Shown one piece after another: positions 1-6,968 of a stretch of DNA of 8,811 nucleotides. The stretch spans positions 1-8,811 of the forward strand of contig LSCK01000080.1 of the NCBI GenBank assembly GCA_001577135.1, given 5' to 3'. The stretch is from Cloacimonetes bacterium TCS60 (GTDB lineage Bacteria > Cloacimonadota > Cloacimonadia > JGIOTU-2). Every line of letters begins with the position of its first letter. The first letter of the stretch is position 1. Below the pieces are notes generated by a model. The model did not search any database, was not told the DNA's origin, and saw only the letters and a list, made by a program, of their open reading frames with translations. The translations under genes were made by a program, and so were the position numbers.

Positions 1-157
1 TCAATTTTAAAAAATTATTCGAGGGGCTAAAATATTTTCACCCAATTAGATAAACAGGTGAAACGATTCATGATATTTTTCTTATTGCTGATCCTGGACT
101 GGGACGGGTTAAGTAGCGACAAAGTCGTATATTGTTTGTTTTAAAGTTTTTATCTTT

Positions 158-218
158 TTTACACTCATTCCTGCTTTTAGATTAATATTTTATGTTTTTT
201 TTAGTTTTATTTACACTC
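158..218 (+). repeat. Direct repeat TTTACACTC, two copies
   Basis: The nonamer TTTACACTC occurs at 158-166 and again at 210-218, 52 bases apart start to start, close to five helical turns. Both copies follow T-rich tracts and lie upstream of the candidate promoter of the envelope operon. They could be paired regulator-binding half sites, or chance similarity in AT-rich DNA. No regulator is identifiable from the window. Confidence 0.3.
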
Positions 219-253
219 CAACCGTGAAATTAAATTTTGCTTGCAAGTATTTC

Positions 254-287
254 TTGACTTTATTTTTTCAAAAATAGATTTTATAAA
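254..287 (+). promoter_or_regulatory. Candidate promoter of the envelope operon
   Basis: TTGACT at 254-259 is a good -35-like hexamer. Downstream, TAGATT at 275-280 gives a 15-base spacer, which is short for a sigma-70 promoter. TATAAA at 282-287 would give 22, which is too long. Read as a Bacteroidota-type promoter, TTG at 254-256 and TAGATTTT at 275-282 approach the TTG / TAnnTTTG pattern, with the final G missing. The palindrome CTTGCAAG (240-247) sits just upstream and could be an operator. The position, 20-30 bases before the first start codon of a tightly packed gene row, supports a promoter; the exact elements are uncertain. Confidence 0.4.
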
Positions 288-307
288 AAAATGCACTGGA
301 GGACAAG

Positions 308-787
308 ATGCTAAGAAAGATAACAAACATAGTTATTATTATTTTACTGGTTTTGGGCCTAACATCATTCGTTGGCTGCGGTAACAAAAAAGAAAAAAAA
401 GAAGCCAAAGAGATTGAAAGATTAAAACAGGAACGGGCAAAGAAGCAGAAAGAGAAAGAAAAAACGAAAGAAGAAGTTGCAGAAGAAACAGTTGTTACTA
501 TTGAAAAAGAAGCTGAAAAACAACCCCCAAAACAATACACTGGAAAAAAAGAATATGAATTGCAACTTGCTGCCAGAAGATCCAGGGATAGAGTTGAAAT
601 TACTTCAGAGAAATTCAAAAAATATGGATATGATACAAAAATTTCCCTTACTTACAAAGATGGAAAAAAATATTATCGCCTAAGAATGAAAGGCTTATAT
701 ACAAAACAAGAGGCTAAAGACCTGGGAGAAAAATTAAAGAATCAGTTTCCCTCGATACAAAATTATTGGATTCAGAGAGTAAACTAA
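308..787 (+). CDS. SPOR-domain lipoprotein
   Basis: This is a 159-residue predicted lipoprotein that probably binds septal or remodelled peptidoglycan. Residues 1-23 form a lipoprotein signal: K4 region, hydrophobic stretch 8-20, then F-V-G-C with C24 as the lipidated residue. Phe at -3 is a slightly unusual lipobox, and the +2 residue is Gly, so under the enterobacterial Lol rule it would go to the outer membrane. Residues 26-75 are a Lys/Glu-rich, low-complexity, probably helical linker. Residues 82-157 look like a SPOR domain (YELQLAA start, SEKFKKYGYDT helix, YYRLRMKGLYTKQEAKDLG core, closing strand YWIQRV); known SPOR domains bind glycan strands stripped of stem peptides. The start is supported by GGAGGA at 298-303, four bases before the ATG. 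It is first in the row, 21 bases before alr. It could act in division or simply anchor the envelope; its exact role is unknown. Confidence 0.82.
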   Translation: MLRKITNIVIIILLVLGLTSFVGCGNKKEKKEAKEIERLKQERAKKQKEKEKTKEEVAEETVVTIEKEAEKQPPKQYTGKKEYELQLAARRSRDRVEITSEKFKKYGYDTKISLTYKDGKKYYRLRMKGLYTKQEAKDLGEKLKNQFPSIQNYWIQRVN

Positions 788-808
788 ATCCTGAATTTCA
801 ACTAGTAC

Positions 809-2737
809 ATGGAAGATTCTGCCAAGGATTTCAGAAGCTGGATAATTGTTGATCTTGATAATTATCGTTACAATATAAAACAATTTCGGAAGATATTATC
901 ATCTGAAACGTCCATTATGCAGATTGTTAAAGCTGATGCATATGGACATGGCTCAGTAGAGATCGCTCAAACAGCCCAAGACCTGGGGATAAAATGGCTA
1001 GGAGTGGCAAACTCTGACGAAGGTGCTCTCCTACGTCTGGAAAATATCACCGGTAAAATACTTATACTCAGCCCCTCGCTCATCTCTGAAATAGATGATA
1101 TTCTAAAATATGATCTTATACCATCTGTTTCAAGATTTCAATTTACGAAAGAGCTGAATGAGCATGCACGAAATAGCCATAAATCAGTTCCAATACATTT
1201 GAATTTTGATACAGGCATGGGTAGAGCCGGTTTCCCCTGGGAAAAGGCGTCCGAAGTTATTAAACAAATCAAAGAATTAGAATATGTACAAATTGAGGGT
1301 ATATTTTCACATTTTGCCCAGAGTGAAAAACAAAACGATCAATTTACTACTACTCAATATGAAAGATTACTGCAGATAAAGAAAACATTACAAGAATTGG
1401 ATGTAAGCCCGAAATATTTTCATATTTCCAACAGTGCAGCTGTCATAAATTACCCTCAGTATAATCTAGATTTTGTGCGGTTGGGTTTATCTAGCTATGG
1501 AGTTTATACTGATAAATCCCTAAAATCTAAAATTAGATTAAAACCGGTAATGAAATTTTGTTCCAGAATTAGCCTGATTAAGCACATACCAAAAAACTAC
1601 AGTATAAGCTATAATCGGACTTTTGTTACCAGGAAACCGATGAAAGTTGCTCTGATCCCAATCGGTTATGCTGATGGCTATAATTACCTCCTCTCTAATA
1701 AAGGTAAAGTGATAATCAACAACCAATTTTGTCCCATTTTAGGTAAGGTGACAATGGATATGTTTGTAGTGGATATCACTAACTTATCAGAAGCAAGCGT
1801 GGGCGATACAGTTACATTGTTAGGATGCAGTAAAGAAAAATCTATTCTTGCAGGAGAACTAACCGCTTCATATGAGGGATTGAGTTATGAGATGTTGTGT
1901 GCGCTAGGAAGAAGAGCAAAGAGAATTTATGTGAGTGAAAGAGGAGAGAAAAAAATTGAACCTATCTCCCGTCGAAAATTCGTAGCCAATGATTTCTCTG
2001 ACTATAAACTTGAAAAAATAATTCATTCCTCTTTAAATAGAAGGTTAAATAGCAATGAAATCGGCAGTATTCTCTATCAGGAACTCATTAAGCATCTCTT
2101 TACCGACGATGATAAAGAGCTGATTTGGAAGAAGGATATGAACCACTCAGTTAAATTCTTCCCAAGTGATTCTTCTTCCCACCAGGAATTTTATAAAGTA
2201 AAAACAAAGTTAAATTATAAAAAAAAGTTAACACACTCCAAATTCACAATTGCCTGTGCGACTGATCCCCAAAATCTGGAAAAATATTTCCTGTCCAATG
2301 AAATTGAATACAGATGGTTATTAGATCCAACAATTGATCTCAAAAATTCATTCCAGGTCGATAATGTAAAAATTAATAATATCGTACTTGACAAGCGTAT
2401 CATACAAAATGGCAATAAAGAAAATTTAGAAATTGAATGTTATCACGAGAAAAAGTTGGACAATTTAATCGGAAAGGAAGTAGATTTTTGCATCGATACA
2501 ACTACTTATTATCCCAAAACCAAGCATCAGCTGACCATTTATCTTTCAGAATTAACAAAGGGTATTTTGCTAGAACTTGATTATTCTAGAGTTGATATCG
2601 ATGATGTGGAAATTGTTTCTATCTTTGCTGGAAAAGAAAAATATCCCACTGAAATAAAGAAAGATGACCGTATCATTATCAAAAGTGAGATGGCGGAATG
2701 GTTTTTTCCCCACAGTGGAGTGGTTTTTGTTTGGTAA
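809..2737 (+). CDS. alr: Alanine racemase with a large C-terminal extension
   Basis: This 642-residue protein interconverts L- and D-alanine with pyridoxal phosphate (PLP), supplying D-Ala for peptidoglycan. Residues 9-245 form the PLP TIM barrel: K41 in VKADAYGHG is the Schiff-base lysine, Y45 the expected phosphate ligand, R139 lies in MGRAGF, H168 in the SHF motif, and R224 in VRLG matches the usual RPG arginine with Pro replaced by Leu. Residues 246-376 form the beta domain: Y268 in SISYNRTF is the second catalytic base, followed by IPIGYADGY (283-291), TMDM (315-318) and SYE with Y360. All key residues are present, so I expect activity. The usual length is 360-390 residues; about 255 extra residues (roughly 386-642) follow with no break in frame, and I do not recognise them. 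The ATG at 809 is the first start after an in-frame TAG (803-805); no Shine-Dalgarno is visible. mlaD follows after 35 bases. Confidence 0.93.
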   Translation: MEDSAKDFRSWIIVDLDNYRYNIKQFRKILSSETSIMQIVKADAYGHGSVEIAQTAQDLGIKWLGVANSDEGALLRLENITGKILILSPSLISEIDDILKYDLIPSVSRFQFTKELNEHARNSHKSVPIHLNFDTGMGRAGFPWEKASEVIKQIKELEYVQIEGIFSHFAQSEKQNDQFTTTQYERLLQIKKTLQELDVSPKYFHISNSAAVINYPQYNLDFVRLGLSSYGVYTDKSLKSKIRLKPVMKFCSRISLIKHIPKNYSISYNRTFVTRKPMKVALIPIGYADGYNYLLSNKGKVIINNQFCPILGKVTMDMFVVDITNLSEASVGDTVTLLGCSKEKSILAGELTASYEGLSYEMLCALGRRAKRIYVSERGEKKIEPISRRKFVANDFSDYKLEKIIHSSLNRRLNSNEIGSILYQELIKHLFTDDDKELIWKKDMNHSVKFFPSDSSSHQEFYKVKTKLNYKKKLTHSKFTIACATDPQNLEKYFLSNEIEYRWLLDPTIDLKNSFQVDNVKINNIVLDKRIIQNGNKENLEIECYHEKKLDNLIGKEVDFCIDTTTYYPKTKHQLTIYLSELTKGILLELDYSRVDIDDVEIVSIFAGKEKYPTEIKKDDRIIIKSEMAEWFFPHSGVVFVW

Positions 2738-2763
2738 AATTTTGAATATTAAATTTGTTTTCC

Positions 2764-2767
2764 GGAG
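2764..2767 (+). promoter_or_regulatory. Ribosome binding site of mlaD
   Basis: GGAG lies five bases before the ATG at 2773 and fixes the mlaD start. The 35-base alr-mlaD gap otherwise holds only AT-rich sequence, with no terminator-like hairpin, so read-through from alr is likely. Confidence 0.65.
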
Positions 2768-2772
2768 TTTAA

Positions 2773-3654
2773 ATGACTAGTAAAGCTCAAAAAATTAGAC
2801 TTGGTCTTTTCATCCTGGTTGCATTAATTATATTTTTCCTGATCTTAGGTATGATAATCGGCAAGAAACTAATAAAAAAAACTGATACCTATTATATACA
2901 TTATACAAATGTTTCTGTAGGTGGATTAAGTGTAGGGGGGGCTGTACAGTATCACGGTATTAGAATCGGCAGCGTAGAAGATATGAGTATAGATCCTGAT
3001 AATGTTTCCACCATTATTGTTGAAATTAGTGTTAAAGAGGGAACGCCGATTAAAAAAGATGTGACAGCTGTTCTTTCCAACGTGGGTATTACTGGATTAA
3101 AACAGGTAGAATTAAAGGGAGGAACGCCCGGCAAAAAGAACTTTGCTCCGGGAAATATTATTCCTGCTGGAAAATCTACCCTTGATATGATTTCCGGAAA
3201 AGCAGAAGTAATTTCCCAAAAAATTGAAAGAGTCCTTAATAACCTTGTGAGAATGACGAATAAACAAAATATGAAAAATCTTGATTCGATTATTGCCAAC
3301 ACAAATCAATCTTTAAAAATTGTTAATCATATTATTGCCAGTAATGAGACTGATTTTACTAAATCCATCAATAATGTAGCAAGTATATCTTCTGAACTCA
3401 CTATTCTTCTACAAGATGTTAGAAAGAAAACTGAAAAGTTGGATGTGGAAAAATTTAATACCACTCTAACTAGTACAAGCGAAGCTGTTGAAAATATTAA
3501 TCAAGCCGTAGATAATATCAATTATACATTTTCACAAAGTAGAGAAGATATTATTTACTCTATTCAATTATTAAAAGAGACCATGCAAAATTTAAATGAA
3601 TTCTCACGTTTGATAGCAGAGGATCCCTCCAATATCTTTAAAAAACGTGAATAG
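2773..3654 (+). CDS. mlaD: MCE-domain lipid transport protein, MlaD family
   Basis: This is the 293-residue periplasmic substrate-binding/channel subunit of an MCE (Mla-type) phospholipid ABC transporter. Residues 10-30 are one membrane segment anchoring it in the inner membrane, with no cleavage site. Residues 38-117 are a single MCE domain: VSVGGLSVGGAVQYHGIRIG (48-67) is the hallmark stretch, followed by SVEDMSID and the ITGLKQVELKGG strand. Residues about 138-285 are helical with heptad-like hydrophobic spacing. The protein ends in EDPSNIFKKRE, resembling the C-terminal DPSS-L motif of many MlaD proteins. MCE proteins of this kind form hexamers whose pore passes lipids. The helical tail is much longer than in E. 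coli MlaD and more like mycobacterial Mce or plant TGD2 layouts. The gene stands before its permease and ATPase, separated from them by a lipoprotein and a barrel gene; an auxiliary lipoprotein gene follows 18 bases downstream. Confidence 0.93.
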   Translation: MTSKAQKIRLGLFILVALIIFFLILGMIIGKKLIKKTDTYYIHYTNVSVGGLSVGGAVQYHGIRIGSVEDMSIDPDNVSTIIVEISVKEGTPIKKDVTAVLSNVGITGLKQVELKGGTPGKKNFAPGNIIPAGKSTLDMISGKAEVISQKIERVLNNLVRMTNKQNMKNLDSIIANTNQSLKIVNHIIASNETDFTKSINNVASISSELTILLQDVRKKTEKLDVEKFNTTLTSTSEAVENINQAVDNINYTFSQSREDIIYSIQLLKETMQNLNEFSRLIAEDPSNIFKKRE

Positions 3655-3672
3655 TTATAGATTAGAGGTATT

Positions 3673-4287
3673 ATGAAAAAATTATTAACCTATTTAATAC
3701 TTATCTCCTTATTTGCTGTGGTGTTCTCTTGCTCCAGAGTCAAAGAGTCAAACTTTTATGTTCTAGAATACAAACCTCAGGTGCCTAAGGAGATCAAGGT
3801 AAAGAAAAAATTTCCGTACAATGTTCAGGTAAATGAATTTTCTATTAATCGAGCCTATGATAATTCCAGAATAGTTATCAGAAAATCTGCCCATAAAATT
3901 TTTTACGATCGATATAGTTTGTGGGCTCTTAGACCCCAACAATCATTATCTGACCTTTTGATTAAACATATCAACAGCTATAATATTTTTCTGAGCTGTA
4001 AAAAAAGATTTTTACACATCAAGCCAGATTATATGATCCAGGGTTCTATTAAGAGAATTGAAAAATATGATAATCCAGAAATCACCAGAGCCGATTTACA
4101 GTTCACTTTAGAATTATCAAATCTTAAAACAGATAAAGTTGTCCTGAAAAGAGAATATACTGCTTATAGAGAGCTCTACACCGATAATATGAGTTTTTTC
4201 GCTAGAGCTTTGAGTGATCAAGTCAAAAACTCATACGAAGAATTTATTATGGATGTTATACAATATTTAGAAAAAAAGGAAAAATAA
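3673..4287 (+). CDS. ABC-transport auxiliary lipoprotein, PqiC/YmbA-like
   Basis: This 204-residue predicted lipoprotein resembles the ABC-type transport auxiliary family (PF03886: PqiC/YmbA). The signal peptide is residues 1-19 with lipobox V-F-S-C and lipidated C20; +2 is Ser, predicting the outer membrane by the Lol rule. The mature start S-N-F-Y-V-L-E-Y (26-33) matches the family's YYxL opening. The stretch RIVIRKSAHKIFYDRYSLWA (66-85), followed by RPQQSLSDLL, is the most characteristic part; a beta strand YMIQGSIKRIEKYD and a C-terminal helix (about 172-200) complete the fold. In E. coli, PqiC sits at the outer membrane and works with the MCE protein PqiB, so here it is likely the outer-membrane-side partner of the MlaD-like protein. 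AGAGGT at 3664-3669 supports the start. It follows mlaD after 18 bases and precedes the beta-barrel gene by 15. Confidence 0.82.
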   Translation: MKKLLTYLILISLFAVVFSCSRVKESNFYVLEYKPQVPKEIKVKKKFPYNVQVNEFSINRAYDNSRIVIRKSAHKIFYDRYSLWALRPQQSLSDLLIKHINSYNIFLSCKKRFLHIKPDYMIQGSIKRIEKYDNPEITRADLQFTLELSNLKTDKVVLKREYTAYRELYTDNMSFFARALSDQVKNSYEEFIMDVIQYLEKKEK

Positions 4288-4292
4288 ATTTT

Positions 4293-4299
4293 GGGAGGA
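4293..4299 (+). promoter_or_regulatory. Ribosome binding site deciding the barrel-gene start
   Basis: GGGAGGA ends three bases before the ATG at 4303. It selects that ATG over an in-frame TTG at 4291, which lies upstream of the ribosome site itself and so would have no Shine-Dalgarno at a useful distance. Confidence 0.8.
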
Positions 4300-4302
4300 A
4301 AA

Positions 4303-5877
4303 ATGCCTAATAAAGTATCACAAATAATTAGATCTCACAAGAAAATACTCCTGGTTATACCATTGTTAATTTGTCTTGTTTACGCTCCATTGAGCGCAAA
4401 AGAAAATAAATTCTCATCCTGGCAAGCAGACAGTCCGCAAATTCAATTTGAAAAAGAAGGTGTGGACGATCAAATCGGTTTAGGTAGAGTGTTTGTCCCT
4501 ATGATGACTAAATCTGAACTTGAACCCTCTTATGACATTTACCAAAATGGTGATGTGGTTAAACAAAATTGTCACACAGGTCGTAGTGTGTTCCTGAAAC
4601 CGGGGAATTATACTATAAAACTTGGTTCATCTGAAATTAGTAAATATCTAATAAAAAAACAAATTACTATTAAAGAACAGGAGACCATAATTTTACCTGT
4701 GACCTGGACTAGCCTGGTTGTCAGAATTATAGATAAAAATAGAAATTTTATGAGACAACCTTATGAAATATATTTTTTGGAAGATTATAATGCTAGCATT
4801 GGTATGGAATATAGTGCGGATGAAGATGAACCAGATGAAAGGCAACAAACATGGTTACTTCCTGCTGGATTTTACAAACTCATAAAATACGGGGAATCCC
4901 CCAAAACTTTTGTAAACTTTTCCACTGTTCAACTGGGACAGGGAAAACTAACTGTTTTAACAATTGTAATGGACAGGGACGCCAATGTTTTTGTCGGCAG
5001 CGGAATTTTACCAGAGATGTCAAAAAAATTGAAAGCAAAACATTGGACCAGATATACATCCCTGGATGCTAGTTTTAATCTCACAAGTAATAATGCTACT
5101 GAAGAAAGTGACCATGTTTATAGTGCTAATTTTATTGCCAATCCAGAGAATAATTTTAAACTAGATAAATTTCCTTATTATTTTAATTCAGATCAGGAAT
5201 TATCACTTGGCTGGAATAAAGAATCTAATCAAGATCTGAGAGTAAATACAAATTCTCTCAAAGCAAATGCGCAATTTATATACTATCTAATAGAGTCATT
5301 AGGCGTATATAGTAGAGTGAGATTTGAAGGTGCAATATTACCCGAAAATTATTATTTTGATAGTACACAGGATTCAGTTATACGCATTCATGCTGATGGA
5401 ACCAGTGATACCTTGTATCAAATTGACAAGGTTGAAATTGATCCTGCCATCTTTCCGGTTAATTTTGAAGAAGGTTTTGGCCTTAGTTTACGTATTTTAA
5501 ATGATCCCTCCCGCGATCTCAAATTGAACTCCGGCTTTGGCCTTTCCCAAGAGATTAATGATGATGTTTTTGAACAATCTAGTAACATTAAAAGTATTTT
5601 CAATGAATTAGAAAATGTGAATTTGAGTGGGATAGAAGCATCTCTTTCCGGAGACTTTCAGGTTACTAATAATTTAACCTATACAGTTGATTTTTATACA
5701 TTGTATCCCCTGGATAAAGATAGAAATCAAAGTTATCGATTTGAAAATTCCCTTTCTCTTAGACTGACAAGTATCTTCTCCCTGGATTATGCTCTAAACC
5801 TTGAGAAGGGAGAATCCAAGGATTGGTTAGTTCAGAAACATAATCTTTCTCTTAATTTAACTTTCATCTCCTTCTAG
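4303..5877 (+). CDS. Secreted PEGA-like plus outer-membrane beta-barrel protein, uncharacterised
   Basis: I do not recognise this 524-residue protein as a named family. Residues 1-32 are a signal peptide (basic start, hydrophobic 15-28, A-P-L-S-A before K33). C24 lies in I-C without a lipobox, so cleavage by signal peptidase I is expected. Residues about 70-135 and 136-232 look like two beta-sandwich segments of PEGA/transthyretin-like type: each alternates strands and has a glycine-containing turn (LKPGNYTIKLG, 98-108; LPAGFYKLI, 186-194). Residues about 248-524 show alternating polar/hydrophobic amphipathic strands with aromatic girdles, Asn/Asp-rich turns and a repeated GFGLS (391-395, 411-415). 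The chain ends NLSLNLTFISF with a terminal Phe, the classic BAM-recognised barrel signature. I infer an outer-membrane barrel of about 10-12 strands. Lying between the PqiC-like lipoprotein and mlaE (five-base gap), it is a candidate outer-membrane partner of the transporter. A porin unrelated to lipid transport remains possible. Confidence 0.7.
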   Translation: MPNKVSQIIRSHKKILLVIPLLICLVYAPLSAKENKFSSWQADSPQIQFEKEGVDDQIGLGRVFVPMMTKSELEPSYDIYQNGDVVKQNCHTGRSVFLKPGNYTIKLGSSEISKYLIKKQITIKEQETIILPVTWTSLVVRIIDKNRNFMRQPYEIYFLEDYNASIGMEYSADEDEPDERQQTWLLPAGFYKLIKYGESPKTFVNFSTVQLGQGKLTVLTIVMDRDANVFVGSGILPEMSKKLKAKHWTRYTSLDASFNLTSNNATEESDHVYSANFIANPENNFKLDKFPYYFNSDQELSLGWNKESNQDLRVNTNSLKANAQFIYYLIESLGVYSRVRFEGAILPENYYFDSTQDSVIRIHADGTSDTLYQIDKVEIDPAIFPVNFEEGFGLSLRILNDPSRDLKLNSGFGLSQEINDDVFEQSSNIKSIFNELENVNLSGIEASLSGDFQVTNNLTYTVDFYTLYPLDKDRNQSYRFENSLSLRLTSIFSLDYALNLEKGESKDWLVQKHNLSLNLTFISF

Positions 5878-5882
5878 TACTA

Positions 5883-6965
5883 ATGGCTAATAGTAATAAC
5901 AAAAAATTTGTACTTCCAGCGGAATTAGTTAGAGAAAATTCTCAATCAACTCTTAAGGAGATTGAACAATTTTTACATTCAATTGATTCCAGTAATGTAG
6001 AAATTGATTTTGGTAGTTTGGAGAATATTGATAGTGCTGGTGTAGCTGTAATTGATCAAGTTTATGAGTTGAGTGAAGAGAGCAACATCAAGATTAATTT
6101 GATCAATGTATCTAAAAAAATTGATATCTCTCTTTCAACCTTTTCTTCCCGAAATTTAAAACCAATAAAAGAAAAACCAAAACCCAAGCTGTTTGAATTT
6201 TTGGGCGAGAGTGGCTTTCGATTTTGGGAGCACGTAAAGAGTTTTGTTTATCTTTGTGCTGATATATTTTATTGGGGTATTGGAGGATTATTTAATAAAA
6301 AAGGTCAAAGAAAGGGCGAATTTACTAATCAGAGTAATTTAATAGGGGTAAATGCAATCCCGATTATTGCTCTAATCTCATTTCTTATCGGTTTCATACT
6401 TACTTTGCAATCTGCTCAGCAATTACGTCAATTTGGCGCAGATATATTTGTGGTCGATCTTATTGCAATATCAATGACCAGAGAGATGGCTCCACTCATG
6501 ACCGCCATAATTTTGGCTGGTCGTAGCGGTTCCTCTATCGCCTCGGAACTTGCTACAATGAAGATTTCCGAAGAGATTGATGCCCTAAAGACTATGGCCC
6601 TAAATCCGATTAAATATGTGGTTTTACCGAAATTGTATGCCATGACTATCGCTACACCTCTACTTACAATCCTGGCTGATGCAGTTGGTATTTTAGGAGG
6701 TTTTGTTGTAGGAGTGCTCTTTCTGAAGATCGGAGCTGCTGCCTTTCTGAATAGAATGGCTTCAGTAATGGTTTTGAAAGATATTATTACCATGATAGTA
6801 AAAAGCTTTGTTTTTTCCTGGATCATTACTGTAGTTGGTATCTACTTCGGCCTGGAAGCGAAGGGCGGAGCTGATAGTGTGGGGAAAAATACTACAGCCT
6901 CAGTTGTAACGGCTATTTTTATGGTCATTGTTGCTGACTCAATTTTAGGATTGTTGTTTTACTAG
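5883..6965 (+). CDS. mlaE: MlaE-family lipid ABC permease with N-terminal STAS domain
   Basis: This 360-residue inner-membrane permease of the MCE transporter has an MlaB-like STAS domain fused in front. Residues about 10-90 are the STAS part: the IDFGSLENIDSAG loop (41-53) places S51 where E. coli MlaB has Thr in its DTGG motif. A charged Lys/Pro linker (93-103) leads to the permease. Residues 105-360 carry the MlaE signatures: an amphipathic first helix (110-135), a membrane helix 155-176, TREMAPLMTAIILAGRSGS (199-217) and the coupling region SEEIDALKTMALNP (229-242) that contacts the ATPase, then helices about 252-283, 303-325 and 336-358. In E. coli the separate MlaB stabilises and activates MlaF; the fusion supplies that domain in cis, and no separate mlaB is present. 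The ATG follows the previous stop by five bases and lacks a Shine-Dalgarno, suggesting translational coupling. mlaF begins three bases after its stop. Confidence 0.93.
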   Translation: MANSNNKKFVLPAELVRENSQSTLKEIEQFLHSIDSSNVEIDFGSLENIDSAGVAVIDQVYELSEESNIKINLINVSKKIDISLSTFSSRNLKPIKEKPKPKLFEFLGESGFRFWEHVKSFVYLCADIFYWGIGGLFNKKGQRKGEFTNQSNLIGVNAIPIIALISFLIGFILTLQSAQQLRQFGADIFVVDLIAISMTREMAPLMTAIILAGRSGSSIASELATMKISEEIDALKTMALNPIKYVVLPKLYAMTIATPLLTILADAVGILGGFVVGVLFLKIGAAAFLNRMASVMVLKDIITMIVKSFVFSWIITVVGIYFGLEAKGGADSVGKNTTASVVTAIFMVIVADSILGLLFY

Positions 6966-6968
6966 CTT

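Larger units (their letters stand above)
1..307. other. Upstream region without a supported gene
   Basis: I see no complete coding region here. Frame 3 stays open from base 3 to a TAA at 51-53 (16 codons), so it could be the last residues of an upstream + strand gene, but nothing in it is recognisable. The first 130 bases are less AT-rich than the rest. Bases 130-300 are very AT-rich with several T-runs, as expected of a leader or promoter region. A small stem (CGAC, loop aaa, GTCG, about 117-127) is followed by a T-rich stretch, but it is too short to call a terminator. Other small elements are a nine-base direct repeat and an eight-base palindrome, listed separately. Confidence 0.5.

Noticed and set aside
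70..144. A 24-codon frame on the + strand containing LDWDG, faintly like a HAD phosphatase motif I
   Set aside because: It is too short for the fold, has no ribosome site and is followed by stops; a five-residue match is not evidence.
268..618. Minus-strand open frame overlapping the SPOR gene
   Set aside because: It is antisense to a well-supported lipoprotein gene and encodes a Ser/Phe-rich sequence, the expected mirror of Lys/Glu-rich codons.
2480..2734. A PilZ-like cyclic-di-GMP domain at the end of the alanine racemase
   Set aside because: The LSELTKGILLEL stretch loosely recalls the PilZ D/NxSxxG region, but the RxxxR motif is missing in front of it.
2952..3302. Minus-strand open frame within mlaD
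   Set aside because: It lies wholly antisense to the conserved MCE domain, and shows no domain or ribosome site.
4291..4302. TTG start giving a four-residue longer N-terminus for the barrel protein
   Set aside because: The ribosome site GGGAGGA lies downstream of that TTG and directly before the ATG at 4303, and the signal peptide reads naturally from the ATG.
6428..6826. Minus-strand 132-codon open frame within mlaE
   Set aside because: It is antisense to the most conserved permease region; the protein resembles no family and codon use follows the plus-strand gene.
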